From AC-32 sp963766375 (lineage in GTDB: Bacteria; Actinomycetota; Thermoleophilia; Gaiellales; Gaiellaceae), in NCBI GenBank assembly GCA_963766375.1, contig CAVXZG010000009.1:1-64000 (forward strand): a stretch of DNA of 64,000 nt. The letters are read 5' to 3'. A program made the translations under genes and the position numbers. Of this stretch, positions 35,391-45,160 are shown in pieces; the stretch's first letter is position 1; each line of letters opens with the position of its first letter. The notes under the pieces are model-generated. The model saw only the letters and a list, made by a program, of their open reading frames with translations. It had not been told where the DNA came from and made no database searches.

Positions 35391-35416
35391 GAGCCGACCT
35401 TCCTACGCCCGGCGCA

Positions 35417-35490
35417 TCGACCGGTCATTTCAGACGGACGCACGGGCATAGCCCGAGCGTCCTGAGGGCGGCACCGCAAGCGGCGCCTCA
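35417..35490 (-). repeat. Two-hairpin intergenic element, copy A
   Basis: On the minus strand: stem-loop 1 (GGCGCCGC-TT-GCGGTGCC), linker CTCAGG, stem-loop 2 (GGACGC-T-CGGGC, loop TAT, GCCCG-T-GCGTCC) and then the conserved tail CGTCTGAAATGACCGGTCGA. The TGA stop of the upstream GT4 gene directly abuts stem 1, and the downstream Wzy start is 27 bp past the tail. Copies B and C keep both stems with different bases. There is no T-run, so it is not a normal terminator. Confidence 0.85.
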
Positions 35491-36738
35491 TTTCAGGCTC
35501 CAGAGCAGCTCGGCCAGCTCCTCGACGCGGGACTGGCGCGAGAGACGCTTGCGCTGCTCGGGCGTGAGGTGGCCGTCGAGCAGCTTCCCCGCGCGCCAGC
35601 GGGCGTGCAGCCCCAGCAGCGCCTCGCGGATCCCGTTGACGTCGTCGGGGGCGACCACGACGCCGGCGCCCGTCTCGCGGACGAGGTCGGCGGCCGCCCC
35701 GTCCGGCGGCACCGCGGCCAGGATCGGCCGCTCGGCGGCGAGGTACTCGAAGATCTTGCCGCTCGGCACGACGCGCCCTCGACCGGCCGCGTCGGGAAGC
35801 AACAGCAGGTTCGCCTCCGAGTCGCGCTGGAGCTCGAGCGCGCGGCGGTGCGGCAGGTAATCGAGCAGCTCGAGCCGGTCGCCGAGGCCGAGCTCCTGCA
35901 CCCACTCACGATCGGCGGCGCGAAAGTCGCCGACGAAACGCACGACGACGTCGTCCAGGCCGGACTCGGCGAGGGCGGTCAGGAACGCGCGCGGGTTGCG
36001 CTGGCCGAAGAAGCTCCCCGTGTGCGTGATCCGGAAGCGCTCGCCGGGCTTGTACTCGAGGCCGGCGAAGTCGTCGAAGTCGGAGCCGTTGGGAATCACG
36101 CGCACGGGGCCGGCCGGGTCGAAGCCGCGCACCTCGTCGGCGATCGACTCCGAGACGGCAACGACCGCATCGGCTCGTCGGGCCACGAGCTGGACGACCC
36201 GCTCGAGCGCCTTCTCCTTCAAGCGCACGGAGGTTCGGTCGAAGCGGCGATCGGCGTTGCGCACCAGCGAATCGCGCTGGTCGGCGACCCACGGGGTTCC
36301 GGTCAGTCGCTTGACCGACGCGCCGATCAGGTTGAGCGAAAGGGGCGGGCTGGTCGTGATCACGACGTCGATTCCCTCCCGCTTGACGATGCGCACGGCG
36401 GCGGGCACGGCGGTGGGGGCCCAGGTGACGCTCGCATCCGGCAGCAGCAGGCGGCGGTAGGCGAGCCGCGCCTTGGCGAGCGCGAGGTCGGTGCCCTCGA
36501 GCGCGTGCAGCTCCTCGGAAGGAAGCCGCGCGCGAGGCCCGAGGTAGCGGGCCCGGTGCACGAACGCCTGCGTCGGCGGCCGCAGCTCCTCGTCGCGGTG
36601 GAGCCACTTCGGGTCGTCGGGCGCGAGCACGTGCGTCTCGATCCCGAGGGCCGGCAGATGGGTCGCCAGCTTGAGCGGCCGCTGCACGCCGCCGCCGCCC
36701 GCTGGGGGCCAATACATCGTCACCAAGAGAACTTTCAT
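35488..36738 (-). CDS. GT4 glycosyltransferase
   Basis: 416 residues. It begins MKVLLVTMYWPPAGGGGVQR, the glycine-rich loop of GT-B enzymes. It continues with IDVVITTSPPLSLNLIGASV and TGTPWVADQRDSLVRN, then ADAVVAVSESIADEVRGF with VRVIPNGSDFDDFAG, and C-terminal FRITHTGSFFGQRNPRAFL, SEANLLLLPDAAGRGRVVPS and KIFEYLAAERPILAA, typical of fucosyl/glucosaminyl-type GT4 proteins. The activity cannot be specified further. Its start overlaps the next upstream gene by 4 bp, and its stop TGA is the first base triplet before hairpin 1 of element copy A. Confidence 0.9.
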   Translation of the reverse strand: MKVLLVTMYWPPAGGGGVQRPLKLATHLPALGIETHVLAPDDPKWLHRDEELRPPTQAFVHRARYLGPRARLPSEELHALEGTDLALAKARLAYRRLLLPDASVTWAPTAVPAAVRIVKREGIDVVITTSPPLSLNLIGASVKRLTGTPWVADQRDSLVRNADRRFDRTSVRLKEKALERVVQLVARRADAVVAVSESIADEVRGFDPAGPVRVIPNGSDFDDFAGLEYKPGERFRITHTGSFFGQRNPRAFLTALAESGLDDVVVRFVGDFRAADREWVQELGLGDRLELLDYLPHRRALELQRDSEANLLLLPDAAGRGRVVPSGKIFEYLAAERPILAAVPPDGAAADLVRETGAGVVVAPDDVNGIREALLGLHARWRAGKLLDGHLTPEQRKRLSRQSRVEELAELLWSLK

Positions 36739-38733
36739 CGGAGCCGGTACAGAACGTACCGCGACCCCGAGTAGACGCGCGGCAGCGCGAACCGGGCGTG
36801 GGGCACCCGCGTGCGGTCGACGAGTAGCCAGTGCGCGCCGTAGCGCCGAGGCAGGGACAGGGGCCCGCCGTGCTGGAAGAAGCGCTGCGCGTCCTTCACG
36901 CGCGCGGTCGGGTGGTTCGCGCGCGTGTTGGCCACGTGGAACGTAGGCGCCGCGTTCACGTAGACCGGCGCGAAGGCACCGAGCTCATACGCGGTGAGTG
37001 GGTCGGAGAAGACGACGTCGCCCTTCGGCACGTGCTCCCGCACGGCGGCGACGAGCTTTTGCGGCAGCCCCAGCCGTGCCGCGGCGGGCCGCGACCAGTG
37101 CGAGTAGCCGTGAGCCGCGACCGGGGCAAGGAAGAGCGCCACGGCGGCGGCCGCCACCACGGGTTGGCCTTCGACCTGCGGAATGCGGCGCCCGAACAAG
37201 GCGGCGACGAGCAATGCGGCGGCGGCCGCTCCGAAAGCGATCCAGGTCAGGCCCGCGGGAGCGCCGTGCTCCGGGCGGTAGGGCAGCCCGAAGTCACCGG
37301 GGAAGTAGTGCTGGAGCACGATCCCGGCCGCGAGCGCAACGGGTAAGAGGGCCCAGCGCAGAAAGCCCGCCAGCACCAGCGCTCCGCCGACGACCGCGAA
37401 GGCCCTGGGCGAGAAGCCGACGATCCGGCGCGCCTGGGAGATCGAGATCGCATCGGCGAAGTGCGGGAAGACGAACGGCAGCAGCGCGATCGCGAACGTC
37501 ACCAGCATCCCGCCGAGCACGAAGGCCGCCCACATCCGCCGGTGCGCGAAGACGGCGAGCGGAACGAGCGCCAGCGACGCGACGGCAATCGCTCCCGCTC
37601 GCCCGAAGAGCTCGGGCGTCAGGCGGTAGCTGTGCAGGCCGAACACATCCAGTTCCTGCCCGTAGTCCGTGAAGGCTCGCCGAACCTCCGCGTGCGAGGG
37701 GCTGTGGGAGACCGTCTCGCGCACGACCGGGAGCAGCCAGAGGACCACCAGCCCGGCGGGCACGACGATCGCCGCGAGCGCCGCCCCGATGTGCGGCAGG
37801 TCGTGGCGCACATCCAGCACCGCCCGCACGACGAGGAACCCGACGAGCCCGACCGCGAGCGAGCACCGAGTGACTCGGGTGGACGAGTGTCATCGCCGTC
37901 GAGGCGACTGCGATCGAGGCGAGGAGCGCCCTCGAGGGCGCCCGTACGTAGGCGAAGACGAGCGCGAGCAGCGCCGGCAGCAGGAGGGCGCGCGAGGCGG
38001 TCGCCGGCAGCGCCAGCGACGTGAACGCGCCGCCGTGGCCGGGCGCAAGGCCGAGCAGCGCAAACTGCGTCAACGCGGACGCGACGCCTGCCCAGCGGGA
38101 GCGGAACAGCGCCAGTCCCGCCTCGTAGGTCAGCACGAAGGACAGCGGCAGCAGCACCGTCGGGGCGTGCAGCACGACCGAGGGCGGGCCGACGCCGGCG
38201 AGGCGCGCGATCAGGGCGATCGCCGCGTGCCAGAGCGGAAATGCATAGCCCGGGTGCAGCCCGCCGTCCTTGAACTCGTCCACCGAGCGCAATGAGAGGG
38301 AGTCGAGGCCGAGCAGCTTCTGCTCGCGCGCCAGGTGGAAGAAGGCGTCGCCGTCGTAGCCCGAGACCCACCAGAGCGAGATTCCCGCAACGGCTCCGAG
38401 CCCGAGCACTGCGAGGCTCCAGTCCGAACCTCCGGCTGAGCGACCTGCCGCAAAGGGCAGTGCCACGACCGCCACCGCAATCAGCACCCCGAGCGCGAGC
38501 CACAGCGACGAGTGCAGAGCGAACATCAACGCCGTCGCGCCGAAGAGCGCGGCCATCGCCCAGACGAACGCCCCTGAGAGGCCTCGCACGCCGAACGCGC
38601 GGGCCACCAGCGCCCCGGGCAGAAGCAGACACGCAACGGCAGCCGCGAGCCGGAGCCCGAGCCCGACCCCATGCGCGGGCAGGAGCCTCGAGACCCCGAG
38701 CAGGAGCGGCGCGGCCAGCCAGGCGAGCCTCAT
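36735..38733 (-). CDS. Large polytopic membrane protein, glycosyltransferase-like, one frame break
   Basis: About 665 residues after rejoining a single break near 37860. There are many helices (LRLAAAVACLLLPGALVARA, FVWAMAALFGATALMFALHS, LGVLIAVAVVALPFAAG). An extracytoplasmic loop, WWVSGYDGDAFFHLAREQKL, resembles the acidic first loop of GT-C proteins. A soluble tail, AAVREHVPKGDVVFSDPLTA with RYGAHWLLVDRTRVPHARF, ends in YVLYRLR. The length and architecture are those of large actinobacterial membrane proteins found with arabinan/galactan-like or surface-glycan genes, but no family can be stated firmly. It overlaps both neighbours by 4 bp, so it is part of one operon with the ATP-grasp and GT4 genes. 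Confidence 0.72.
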
Positions 38734-39821
38734 CTGCGCAGCAGGCGCGCGAGCTGGACGAGGGCCGGCTTGAGGTCGTCGTGGGCGAAGACGGCGTCCA
38801 CGTAGGGCGGGCGCTGCGGTGCCGGCGACTCCTTGGACAGGAGCGTGATCGCCCAGCGGCGACGGCGGCCGTTCATCGAGACCGGCTCCGGACGCCGGCC
38901 GGTCAGGTCGTCGTAGGCGATCCGCGGCAGGTCGACTCCGCAGGCAGACGCGAGCCCGTGCCATTGCCACAGGCGCGGGTTCACCTCCATCAGCTTGAAG
39001 CTCCCGTCCCGCGGGTCGCGCTTGAACTCGACCTGGGAGAGGCCGGTGAACTCGAGTGCCCGCAGGAGCTTCAGCCCCTGATCGACCACCTCCTGGACCC
39101 AGACCGACTCGCCGACGCGGCAGGTGCCGACTCCCGGCGGCGTCTGGCGCAGCTTGCGCCCGGAGAAGAGCCCGAGCGGCTCGCCGTCGGCCGCGAGGTA
39201 GCTGCCGAGGGTGTAGAGCTCGCCGTCGCCGCCCGGGATCAGCTCCTGCACCATCGGCTCGTACGGCTCCGTGTCGGCGTAGGCCCGCTCCACTTCGGCG
39301 GCCGTCTCGGCGCGGAAGGCCTGCCGTCCGAAGCGCCGCTTGAAGCCTTCCGTGGACGAGGGCTTCACCAGCACCGGGTAGCCGAGCTCGTCCGCAGCGG
39401 CGCGCGCGTCCTCTGCCGAGCCCGGGTACGAGGTGCGCGGAACAGGAATCCCCGCCGCCTGGGCCGCGTCGAGCTGGCCGCGCTTGGTCTGGATCCGGGA
39501 CAGCACCTCCCAGGGCGGGAACGGGTAGAGGAAGCGCCCGCCGAGCTGCTCCGCACCGCGCGCGATCGCGTTCAGCGGCTCGTCGTGGGTGGCGAAGACC
39601 GGCGCCGGCGCTTCGAGCTCGAGCCCGGCCAGGAACGAGACGAACGCCTCTTCGTTCTGCGGGTCGGGCGAAAGCACCGGGCGCGCATAGCGCGAGCGGA
39701 AGCCGAGCGCGCTTCGCCGATGGTCGACGGCGAGCACGGGGACCCCGGCGCGGCCGAGCGAGCGAATCGCCGCCAGGCCGTTGACCCAGGCCGCATCGAC
39801 GACGAGCGCAGGCGCCTTCAT
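38730..39821 (-). CDS. ATP-grasp ligase (carboligase type), pair A
   Basis: An intact 363-residue protein. N-terminus: APALVVDAAWVNGLAAIRSL; then GFRSRYARPVLSPDPQNEE, VFATHDEPLNAIARGAEQLG. The ATP-grasp domain has YPVLVKPSSTEGFKRRFGRQ, YEPMVQELIPGGDGELYTLG, LFSGRKLRQTPPGVGTCRVG, and Mg-binding FKLMEVNPRLWQWHGLASAC. It aligns along its length with the gene at 31869 and is clearly a paralogue. These enzymes activate a carboxylate with ATP and join it to an amine or other nucleophile; substrates are unknown. It overlaps the GT2 gene upstream and the large membrane protein downstream by 4 bp each. Confidence 0.85.
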   Translation of the reverse strand: MKAPALVVDAAWVNGLAAIRSLGRAGVPVLAVDHRRSALGFRSRYARPVLSPDPQNEEAFVSFLAGLELEAPAPVFATHDEPLNAIARGAEQLGGRFLYPFPPWEVLSRIQTKRGQLDAAQAAGIPVPRTSYPGSAEDARAAADELGYPVLVKPSSTEGFKRRFGRQAFRAETAAEVERAYADTEPYEPMVQELIPGGDGELYTLGSYLAADGEPLGLFSGRKLRQTPPGVGTCRVGESVWVQEVVDQGLKLLRALEFTGLSQVEFKRDPRDGSFKLMEVNPRLWQWHGLASACGVDLPRIAYDDLTGRRPEPVSMNGRRRRWAITLLSKESPAPQRPPYVDAVFAHDDLKPALVQLARLLRR

Positions 39822-40717
39822 CCGCGCGTCTCCAGCAGCTGGGGCAGCGGCGAGGCTGCGAGCCAGCGCGCGGCCTCCTTGTAGGTCTGGCCGCGGCTGC
39901 CGGGGAAGATCACCCCGCGCAGGCGCAGCGAGGCGAGTAACAGCCTCCGCGCCCGTTCGGCCTCTTTGGGCCCGCGGTGCTTGGCGAGAAAGCGCACGTG
40001 CCCGCGGATCTGCTCCCGGAACATCGGCCCCCAGTTCTGGCGCGTCGTCGCGCCGCCGACGTGGACGAACTCGGCCTCCGGGGTGAAGAACACCTTCCAG
40101 CCCGCCTGCCGGAACCGGTAGAGCCAGTCGGTTTCCTCGCTGAACATGAAGAAGTCCTCGTCGAAGAGTCCCACGGTATCGGCGGCCTCACGCCTGACGA
40201 GCATGACGGAGCCCATCACGAACTCGGCCTCGCGCACCTCGTCGTGGGCGAAGGCCGCGCCGTAGAACGCGTTCAGCGCCCGCGTGCGCGGAGCGAGCTT
40301 GCGCAGAAAGAAGTACTCGGTCGCCAGGCGCCAGAGAGTGGGATCGCCGCGCACCGAGCGCTGCAGCGAGCCGTCCGGGTTGAGGAGGCGCGGGCCGACC
40401 ACCGCGGCCTCCGGATGCTCGTCCGCGAACGCCGCGAGCCGCTCGACGCCGTCGTCGAGTGCCCACGCGTCCGAGTTCAGGAGCAGGAAGTAGTCGCCCG
40501 AGGCGATGCGCATGCCCGCGTTCGAGCCGCCGCCGAGGCCCTTGTTCTCCTGCTGGATCAGGCGCGCGTCGGGGAACCGCTCCCGGACGAGCTCGAGGGT
40601 GCCGTCGGTCGAGCCGTGGTCGACGACGATCGTCTCGTGCCCGCGCACGCTCTCGAGCGCCCGCTCGACCCAGGGCAGTGCGTTGTACGTGACCACGACG
40701 ACGGAGACGTCAGCCAT
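39818..40717 (-). CDS. GT2 glycosyltransferase, rhamnosyltransferase-like
   Basis: 299 residues. GT-A fold: VSVVVVTYNALPWVERALES, ETIVVDHGSTDGTLELVRE, NKGLGGGSNAGMRIASGDYF, the metal site LLLNSDAWALDDG, EFVMGSVMLVRREAADTVG and DEDFFMFSEETDWLYRFRQA. This is the pattern of WbbL-type rhamnosyl or related transferases; the sugar is an inference from resemblance only. ATG 40717 lies within the end of the flippase-like gene, with an 8-bp overlap. It is probably cytoplasmic, adding a residue to the lipid-linked repeat unit. Confidence 0.9.
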   Translation of the reverse strand: MADVSVVVVTYNALPWVERALESVRGHETIVVDHGSTDGTLELVRERFPDARLIQQENKGLGGGSNAGMRIASGDYFLLLNSDAWALDDGVERLAAFADEHPEAAVVGPRLLNPDGSLQRSVRGDPTLWRLATEYFFLRKLAPRTRALNAFYGAAFAHDEVREAEFVMGSVMLVRREAADTVGLFDEDFFMFSEETDWLYRFRQAGWKVFFTPEAEFVHVGGATTRQNWGPMFREQIRGHVRFLAKHRGPKEAERARRLLLASLRLRGVIFPGSRGQTYKEAARWLAASPLPQLLETRG

Positions 40718-41717
40718 GGTCCGGCGTGGGCCGGTGGGTGAACCCGCGGAGGCTCTGCCAGCCCAGCAGCAGCGCCCCGGGCAGCGAGAGCGCCAGCGTG
40801 ACGACGAAGAAGAGGAAGCCGGTCGCGAAGGCCTTGTCCGCGTCCACGCCGAGGTTCCCGAGGAAGCTGACGAAGAAGGACTCGCGCACCGCGATCCCGT
40901 TCACCGAGATGGGCAGGAGCAGGACGAGGAAGAGCAGCGGGCCCATGACGTAGTAGGGGCGCGGCGAGAGGTCGACGCCGACCGCCTTGCCGGAGAGCCA
41001 GATCGCGAGGACGCGCACGGTCTGGACGGCGAGCGTCAGCGTGAAGACTCCCGCGAGCAACCGCGGGTAGGCGCGGTAGGCGTGGATGCCCTCGTACACC
41101 GCGCGGACAGGCCGCTCGAGGCGGATCGCGCGGAGAAGCGGAACCGTGCGGGCAAGCAGCGGGCGCATCCTGCGTGAGAACAGCGCCACCGCCAGCACAG
41201 CGGTCCCGACCACGAAAGCGCCCTCGATCCAGAGGTAGGCGCCGACGTCGTAGTGACCGATCGCGAGCGCGAAGCCAACCGCCGCGAGCGCAAGAGTGGC
41301 CGTTCCGCCCAGGGCCCGCTCGAGCAGCACCGAGCTCGCGACCGGTGCGCCCTGCCCCGGATGCCTGCGCGCCGTCTCGTAGATGCGGACGGCGTCGCCA
41401 CCGACGGCGGTCGGCAGGACCTGCCCCGCGGTGTAGGCCACGAAGTAGGCGCGAACGAGCCAGGAGAGCCGCTCGTGGATCCCGCGGACGCGCAGGAGCT
41501 TCTCCCAGCGCCAGGCCATCGGCCAGACCGAAAGCACCATGATCGCCACGGCGCCCAGGAAGTAGCCCAGATGCGCGTGCGCGAGCAGGTGCAGCGTGCG
41601 CGAGAGGTCGATCTTCCAGACGAGGTACGCCGTGCAGAGGCCGGTGACGAGCAGCGTCGCGCCGACCCTGAGGAGCCGCTTCTGCGCTGGCGAGAGGCTA
41701 GGCGAGGGCTTCGGCAT
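40710..41717 (-). CDS. Lysylphosphatidylglycerol-synthase transmembrane-region family protein (UPF0104/YbhN-like)
   Basis: 335 residues with about eight helices: LLRVGATLLVTGLCTAYLVW, LGYFLGAVAIMVLSVWPMAW, then the family motif AYFVAYTAGQVLPTAVGGDA with VRIYETARRHPGQGAPVASS and VLLERALGG, and LPISVNGIAVRESFFVSFLG near the end. This is the membrane half of MprF-like proteins without the synthetase domain. Members have been proposed to flip or export lipids and lipid-linked sugars. It overlaps the ATP-grasp gene start region by 20 bp and the GT2 gene by 8 bp. Confidence 0.9.
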   Translation of the reverse strand: MPKPSPSLSPAQKRLLRVGATLLVTGLCTAYLVWKIDLSRTLHLLAHAHLGYFLGAVAIMVLSVWPMAWRWEKLLRVRGIHERLSWLVRAYFVAYTAGQVLPTAVGGDAVRIYETARRHPGQGAPVASSVLLERALGGTATLALAAVGFALAIGHYDVGAYLWIEGAFVVGTAVLAVALFSRRMRPLLARTVPLLRAIRLERPVRAVYEGIHAYRAYPRLLAGVFTLTLAVQTVRVLAIWLSGKAVGVDLSPRPYYVMGPLLFLVLLLPISVNGIAVRESFFVSFLGNLGVDADKAFATGFLFFVVTLALSLPGALLLGWQSLRGFTHRPTPDHG

Positions 41718-42810
41718 GGACCGTGCGGAAGCGTACGCACTCGGCTGCGCGGGCCGCCCATTCCAGGGCCTGCTCGCGCGTCGGCCCCGTGGCGAGGACT
41801 GCGCCCCGACGGCCGGAGCCGCGGTAGAGCCGAACCCACTCCACCCCAGATGAACCGGCCGCGCGCTCGACCCCCTCCGGCTCGCCGGCCGCGCCTGCGA
41901 TGAAGTAGACGCAAGCGCCGGCCACGCGCGGGCGAACGGCGAGCCGCTCCGGCTCGATTTTCTCCCCGAGAGCCGCCGACAGGGCGAGGCCGTTCAGGTC
42001 GACGCCGAGCGCGGCCTCGCAGAGCTCCGCGTCGTGACCACCGCCGAGGCGGGCTCCGAGCTCGACGACGCGCGGCCCCTCGGGGCCGACCCGCAGCTGC
42101 GTCGAGGAAGGCCCTTCCTCGATCCCGAGCGCTCGGGCCGCGCGCTCGGCCACTGCTGTCGCCGACTCTCCGCGGTGGCTCGGCCAGAGGTGGGCCAGCG
42201 GCAGCCGGTCCATCACGGTCAGCGGCTGGAAGACCCCGCCGCGGGAGAACGCGGTCACCGTCACCTCCGGGCCCTGCGCGAGCTCTTCGACGAGGCAGAG
42301 GCCGCTCCGCGAGGCCCGCAGCGCCTCTCGCACGGCCGCCTCCAGCTCCTCCGGCGAGCGCACGAGCGCGAGGCCGCGCCGGCCCTGGCGGTCCGGCGGC
42401 TTGACCACGCACGGGAAGCCGAGCTCGTCGTCCGGCTCGGTGACGATCTTCCAGCGCGTCTGGGGCACGCCGGCCTGCGCCAGGCGCTCCCGCTGGCGCA
42501 GCTTCGAGCTCGAGAGCACGGCGGTTTCCGGTGAGATCGGGTGCGGCAGGCCGAAGCGCGCCGCGATCCGGGCGGCTGGGCCGACAGCCCAGTCGATCCC
42601 GGGCGCGATCACTCCCTCGACGCGCTCGGCCTCGGCCAGCCGCTCGAGCGCCGGCTCATCGTCGAGCGAGACGATTGCCCGCCGATCGGCGTAGCGAAAG
42701 CCCGGCGCCGCGGGGTCGCGATCGACCGCGATCACGAAGAGGCCTCGCGCGCGCGCCGCAGCTAGCAGGCCGAGTTGCCCCGCGCCCGCCCCTAGGACGA
42801 GAAGTCGCAC
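41698..42810 (-). CDS. ATP-grasp ligase, pair B
   Basis: 370 residues. N-terminal Rossmann-like domain MRLLVLGAGAGQLGLLAAAR with VIAVDRDPAAPGFRYADRRA; ATP-grasp core FPCVVKPPDRQGRRGLALVR, GLCLVEELAQGPEVTVTAFS, and metal/phosphate region VVELGARLGGGHDAELCEAA. A C-terminal domain ends RFRTVHAEALA. It is similar to the plus-strand gene at 47101 (both have E(L/V)GARLGGG(H/K)DAEL and a WALGE/AALGE helix), more than to the pair at 31869/38730. The reaction class (acyl-phosphate ligation) is known for the fold; the substrates are not. It is the first gene of the long minus-strand run; 48 bp separate it from the divergent eIF2B-like gene. Confidence 0.85.
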   Translation of the reverse strand: MRLLVLGAGAGQLGLLAAARARGLFVIAVDRDPAAPGFRYADRRAIVSLDDEPALERLAEAERVEGVIAPGIDWAVGPAARIAARFGLPHPISPETAVLSSSKLRQRERLAQAGVPQTRWKIVTEPDDELGFPCVVKPPDRQGRRGLALVRSPEELEAAVREALRASRSGLCLVEELAQGPEVTVTAFSRGGVFQPLTVMDRLPLAHLWPSHRGESATAVAERAARALGIEEGPSSTQLRVGPEGPRVVELGARLGGGHDAELCEAALGVDLNGLALSAALGEKIEPERLAVRPRVAGACVYFIAGAAGEPEGVERAAGSSGVEWVRLYRGSGRRGAVLATGPTREQALEWAARAAECVRFRTVHAEALA

Positions 42811-42858
42811 CAGGGCCCATTGTCACGACCGCATGCGACGGCGCCGTACAATGCCCCC

Positions 42859-43725
42859 GTGACCACGATCCTCGGGGAGCGGATCGAAGAGCTGAGGAGC
42901 GACCGTCAGCACGGCGGTAGCTGGATGGCCCGGCGGGCCGTCGAGGCCCTCGCGGAGGTCGCGAAGCAGCGGTCGAACTCCAGCGAGGCGCTGTTGGAGA
43001 GCCTCGTTTCGGCAGGCCGAGAGCTGGCGGAAAGCAGGCCCGGGGTCGGCGCGGTTGCCGGCGCCGTCGGGCGCTTGCTCGCGGCCGCGAGCGGCAACGT
43101 CCAGCTCGAGGTCGACCAGTTGCGTCAGCTCGTGGGCGAGGAGGCCGAGTCGCTCGTCGACGGCCGCCGCCGCGCCGCCGCGGCGATCGCGATCCAGCTG
43201 CGCGAGCGGCTCGAGGACGCCGTCGTCCTGACGCACTCGGCCTCGGCCACGGTGCGCGAGGCCCTGTTGCTGACGCCGCCGGAGCGCGTGATCTGCACGG
43301 TTTCCTCGCCGCAGGACGAAGGCCGCCCGTTCTCGGAGGAGCTACGCGAGGCGGGGCTGCAGGTGGAGCTCGTCGAGGACGACCAGGCACCGCAGCAGCT
43401 CGAGTGGGCCTCGTTGCTCCTCGTCGGCGCCGACACGGTCTTCCGCTGCGGCACGGTCTCCAACAAGTCCGGCACTCATGCACTGGCGAAGGCCGCTGCG
43501 GATCAAGGCGTCCCCACGGTCGTCGCCTGCGAAGTGATCAAGCTCGCCCCGATGGACGCGTCCGACGCGGATCTCGAGCACGGCCTCTTCGACCTGACGC
43601 CGCCGGAACTGATCGAGCACGTGGTGACCGAGGAGGGCGCGTACCTCGCCGAGGAGATCCGCGCTCTCGTCGACCGAACGCCCTTCTTGCAAGAGGGCTA
43701 CGCCCTGCTGAACAAGTCGGCCTAG
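42859..43725 (+). CDS. eIF2B alpha/beta/delta-like protein, ribose-1,5-bisphosphate-isomerase-like
   Basis: 288 residues from GTG 42859 (VTTILGERIEELRSDRQHGG). N-terminal helices (GSWMARRAVEALAEVAKQRS) are followed by a Rossmann-like C-terminal domain: DAVVLTHSASATVREALLLT, LLLVGADTVFRCGTVSNKSG, THALAKAAADQGVPTVVACE, FDLTPPELIEHVVTEEGAYL. The GADxV and GT-xNKxGT-xxLA signatures are those of the eIF2B/MtnA/R15P-isomerase superfamily. No RuBisCO or AMP phosphorylase is in view, so the substrate is open; a sugar-phosphate isomerase is the best guess. It stands alone on the plus strand between the glycan operon and an efflux pump. Confidence 0.85.
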   Translation: MTTILGERIEELRSDRQHGGSWMARRAVEALAEVAKQRSNSSEALLESLVSAGRELAESRPGVGAVAGAVGRLLAAASGNVQLEVDQLRQLVGEEAESLVDGRRRAAAAIAIQLRERLEDAVVLTHSASATVREALLLTPPERVICTVSSPQDEGRPFSEELREAGLQVELVEDDQAPQQLEWASLLLVGADTVFRCGTVSNKSGTHALAKAAADQGVPTVVACEVIKLAPMDASDADLEHGLFDLTPPELIEHVVTEEGAYLAEEIRALVDRTPFLQEGYALLNKSA

Positions 43726-43748
43726 GGCCAGTTTCATCGCAGTCCGGC

Positions 43749-45160
43749 CTAGGCGGCCTCCAAACGGGCCTCCACGGGCTCGGTCTCGGCGACCGGCCTG
43801 CGCCGCGGGATGAGGAACGAGGCCAGCGCGCCGACCGCCACGAGAGCCGCACCGACGTAGACCGCGGCGTTCATGCCGTTCGAGAAGCTCTCGGACGAGC
43901 TGTAGCCGCCGTAGTGCGCGAAGATCGCGGCCAGGACCGCGACGCCGAAGACGCCGCCGAGCTCGCGGATCGCGTTGAGGGAACCGGACGCCTGGCCCTC
44001 CTCCTGCGGCCGCACGGCGCTGAGGACGACGTTGGCGACCGGAGCGAAGTAGAGCGCCATGCCGACCCCCGAGAGGATGAACGGGATGACCAGCTCGCCG
44101 TACGGGACCGTCGGCGTCGAGACGGTTGCGATCCAGGCGAGGCCCGCGGCCTGGAGGCTCAGGCCGACGGCCATGATCCTCCCACCGCCGATGCGATCCG
44201 AGAGCGCGCCTGCGATCGGCGCGACGAAGATCGGCATCGCCGTCCACGGCAGGATGCGGAGCCCGGCCTGGAGCGGCGAGTAGCCCTGGATGACCTGGAA
44301 GAACTGGGCGAGCAGGAAGATCGAGCCGAACATCCCGAAGAACATCAGCAGGGAGGCCGCGTTCGCCGCCGCGAAGGTGCGGTTGCGGAAGAAGCGCAGC
44401 GGCAGCATCGGCTCCGGCGCGCGCAGCTCCCAGAGGACGAACAGCGCCAGCACGACGGCACCGCCGGTGATCGTCGCGATGATCTCCGGGCTCGTCCAGC
44501 CGACCTGGTTGGCGCGCACGAGACCCCAGACGATCCCGAGCAGGCCGACGCTGGCGAGGCCGACCCCCGGCAGGTCGAGCGTGTCGTTCGGGCCGCGGCT
44601 CTCGCGCAGGCGAAGCGCGGCGAGCGGGATCAGCACGAGCCCGATCGGCACGTTGAGCCAGAAGATCCACTGCCACGAGATGCCTTCGACGACCGCGCCG
44701 CCGACAAGCGGGCCGATCGCCACGGCGAGGCCGCTGATCCCACCCCAGGCCCCGAGCACCAGGCCGCGGCGCTCCTTCGGTACTGCTGCGCTGAGGATGG
44801 TCAGCGTCAGCGGCGTCACGATCGCGCCGCCGAGGCCCTGCAGGGCGCGCGCCGCGATCAGCACTTCGATGCTCGGCGCGAGCGCGGCGGCCGCGGAGGC
44901 AAGCGTGAAGATCGCGAGCCCGAGCACGAACATCCGGCGCCGCCCGAAACGGTCGCCGAGCGCGGCGCCCGTGATGAGCAGCACGGCAAAGGTCAAGGTG
45001 TAGGCGTTCACGGTCCATTCGAGACCGCTCAGGGACGCGTTGAGGTCTGTACGGATCACCGGCAGCGCGGTCGTCACGACCAGGTTGTCCAGCGTCGTCA
45101 TGAACAGCGCCACCGAGGTGATCGCGAACGTCCAGATCGTGCTATGCGCGAGCTCGTCAT
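43749..45160 (-). CDS. MFS drug-efflux permease, DHA2/EmrB-QacA-like
   Basis: About 470 residues with fourteen predicted helices. Signature segments: SVALFMTTLDNLVVTTALPV, the loop GDRFGRRRMFVLGLAIFTLA (motif A), IAARALQGLGGAIVTPLTLT, GAWGGISGLAVAIGPLVGGA (motif C-like) and ISWQWIFWLNVPIGL. As read, the frame continues without a stop into the TetR gene upstream. However, an AAGGAGGGAGG ribosome-binding site directly precedes an ATG at 45160, and one missing base right after it would give the start MTELAHSTIWTFAITSVALF. I therefore annotate a separate transporter. It exports drugs or metabolites through the proton gradient and is likely controlled by the adjoining TetR protein. Confidence 0.85.
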
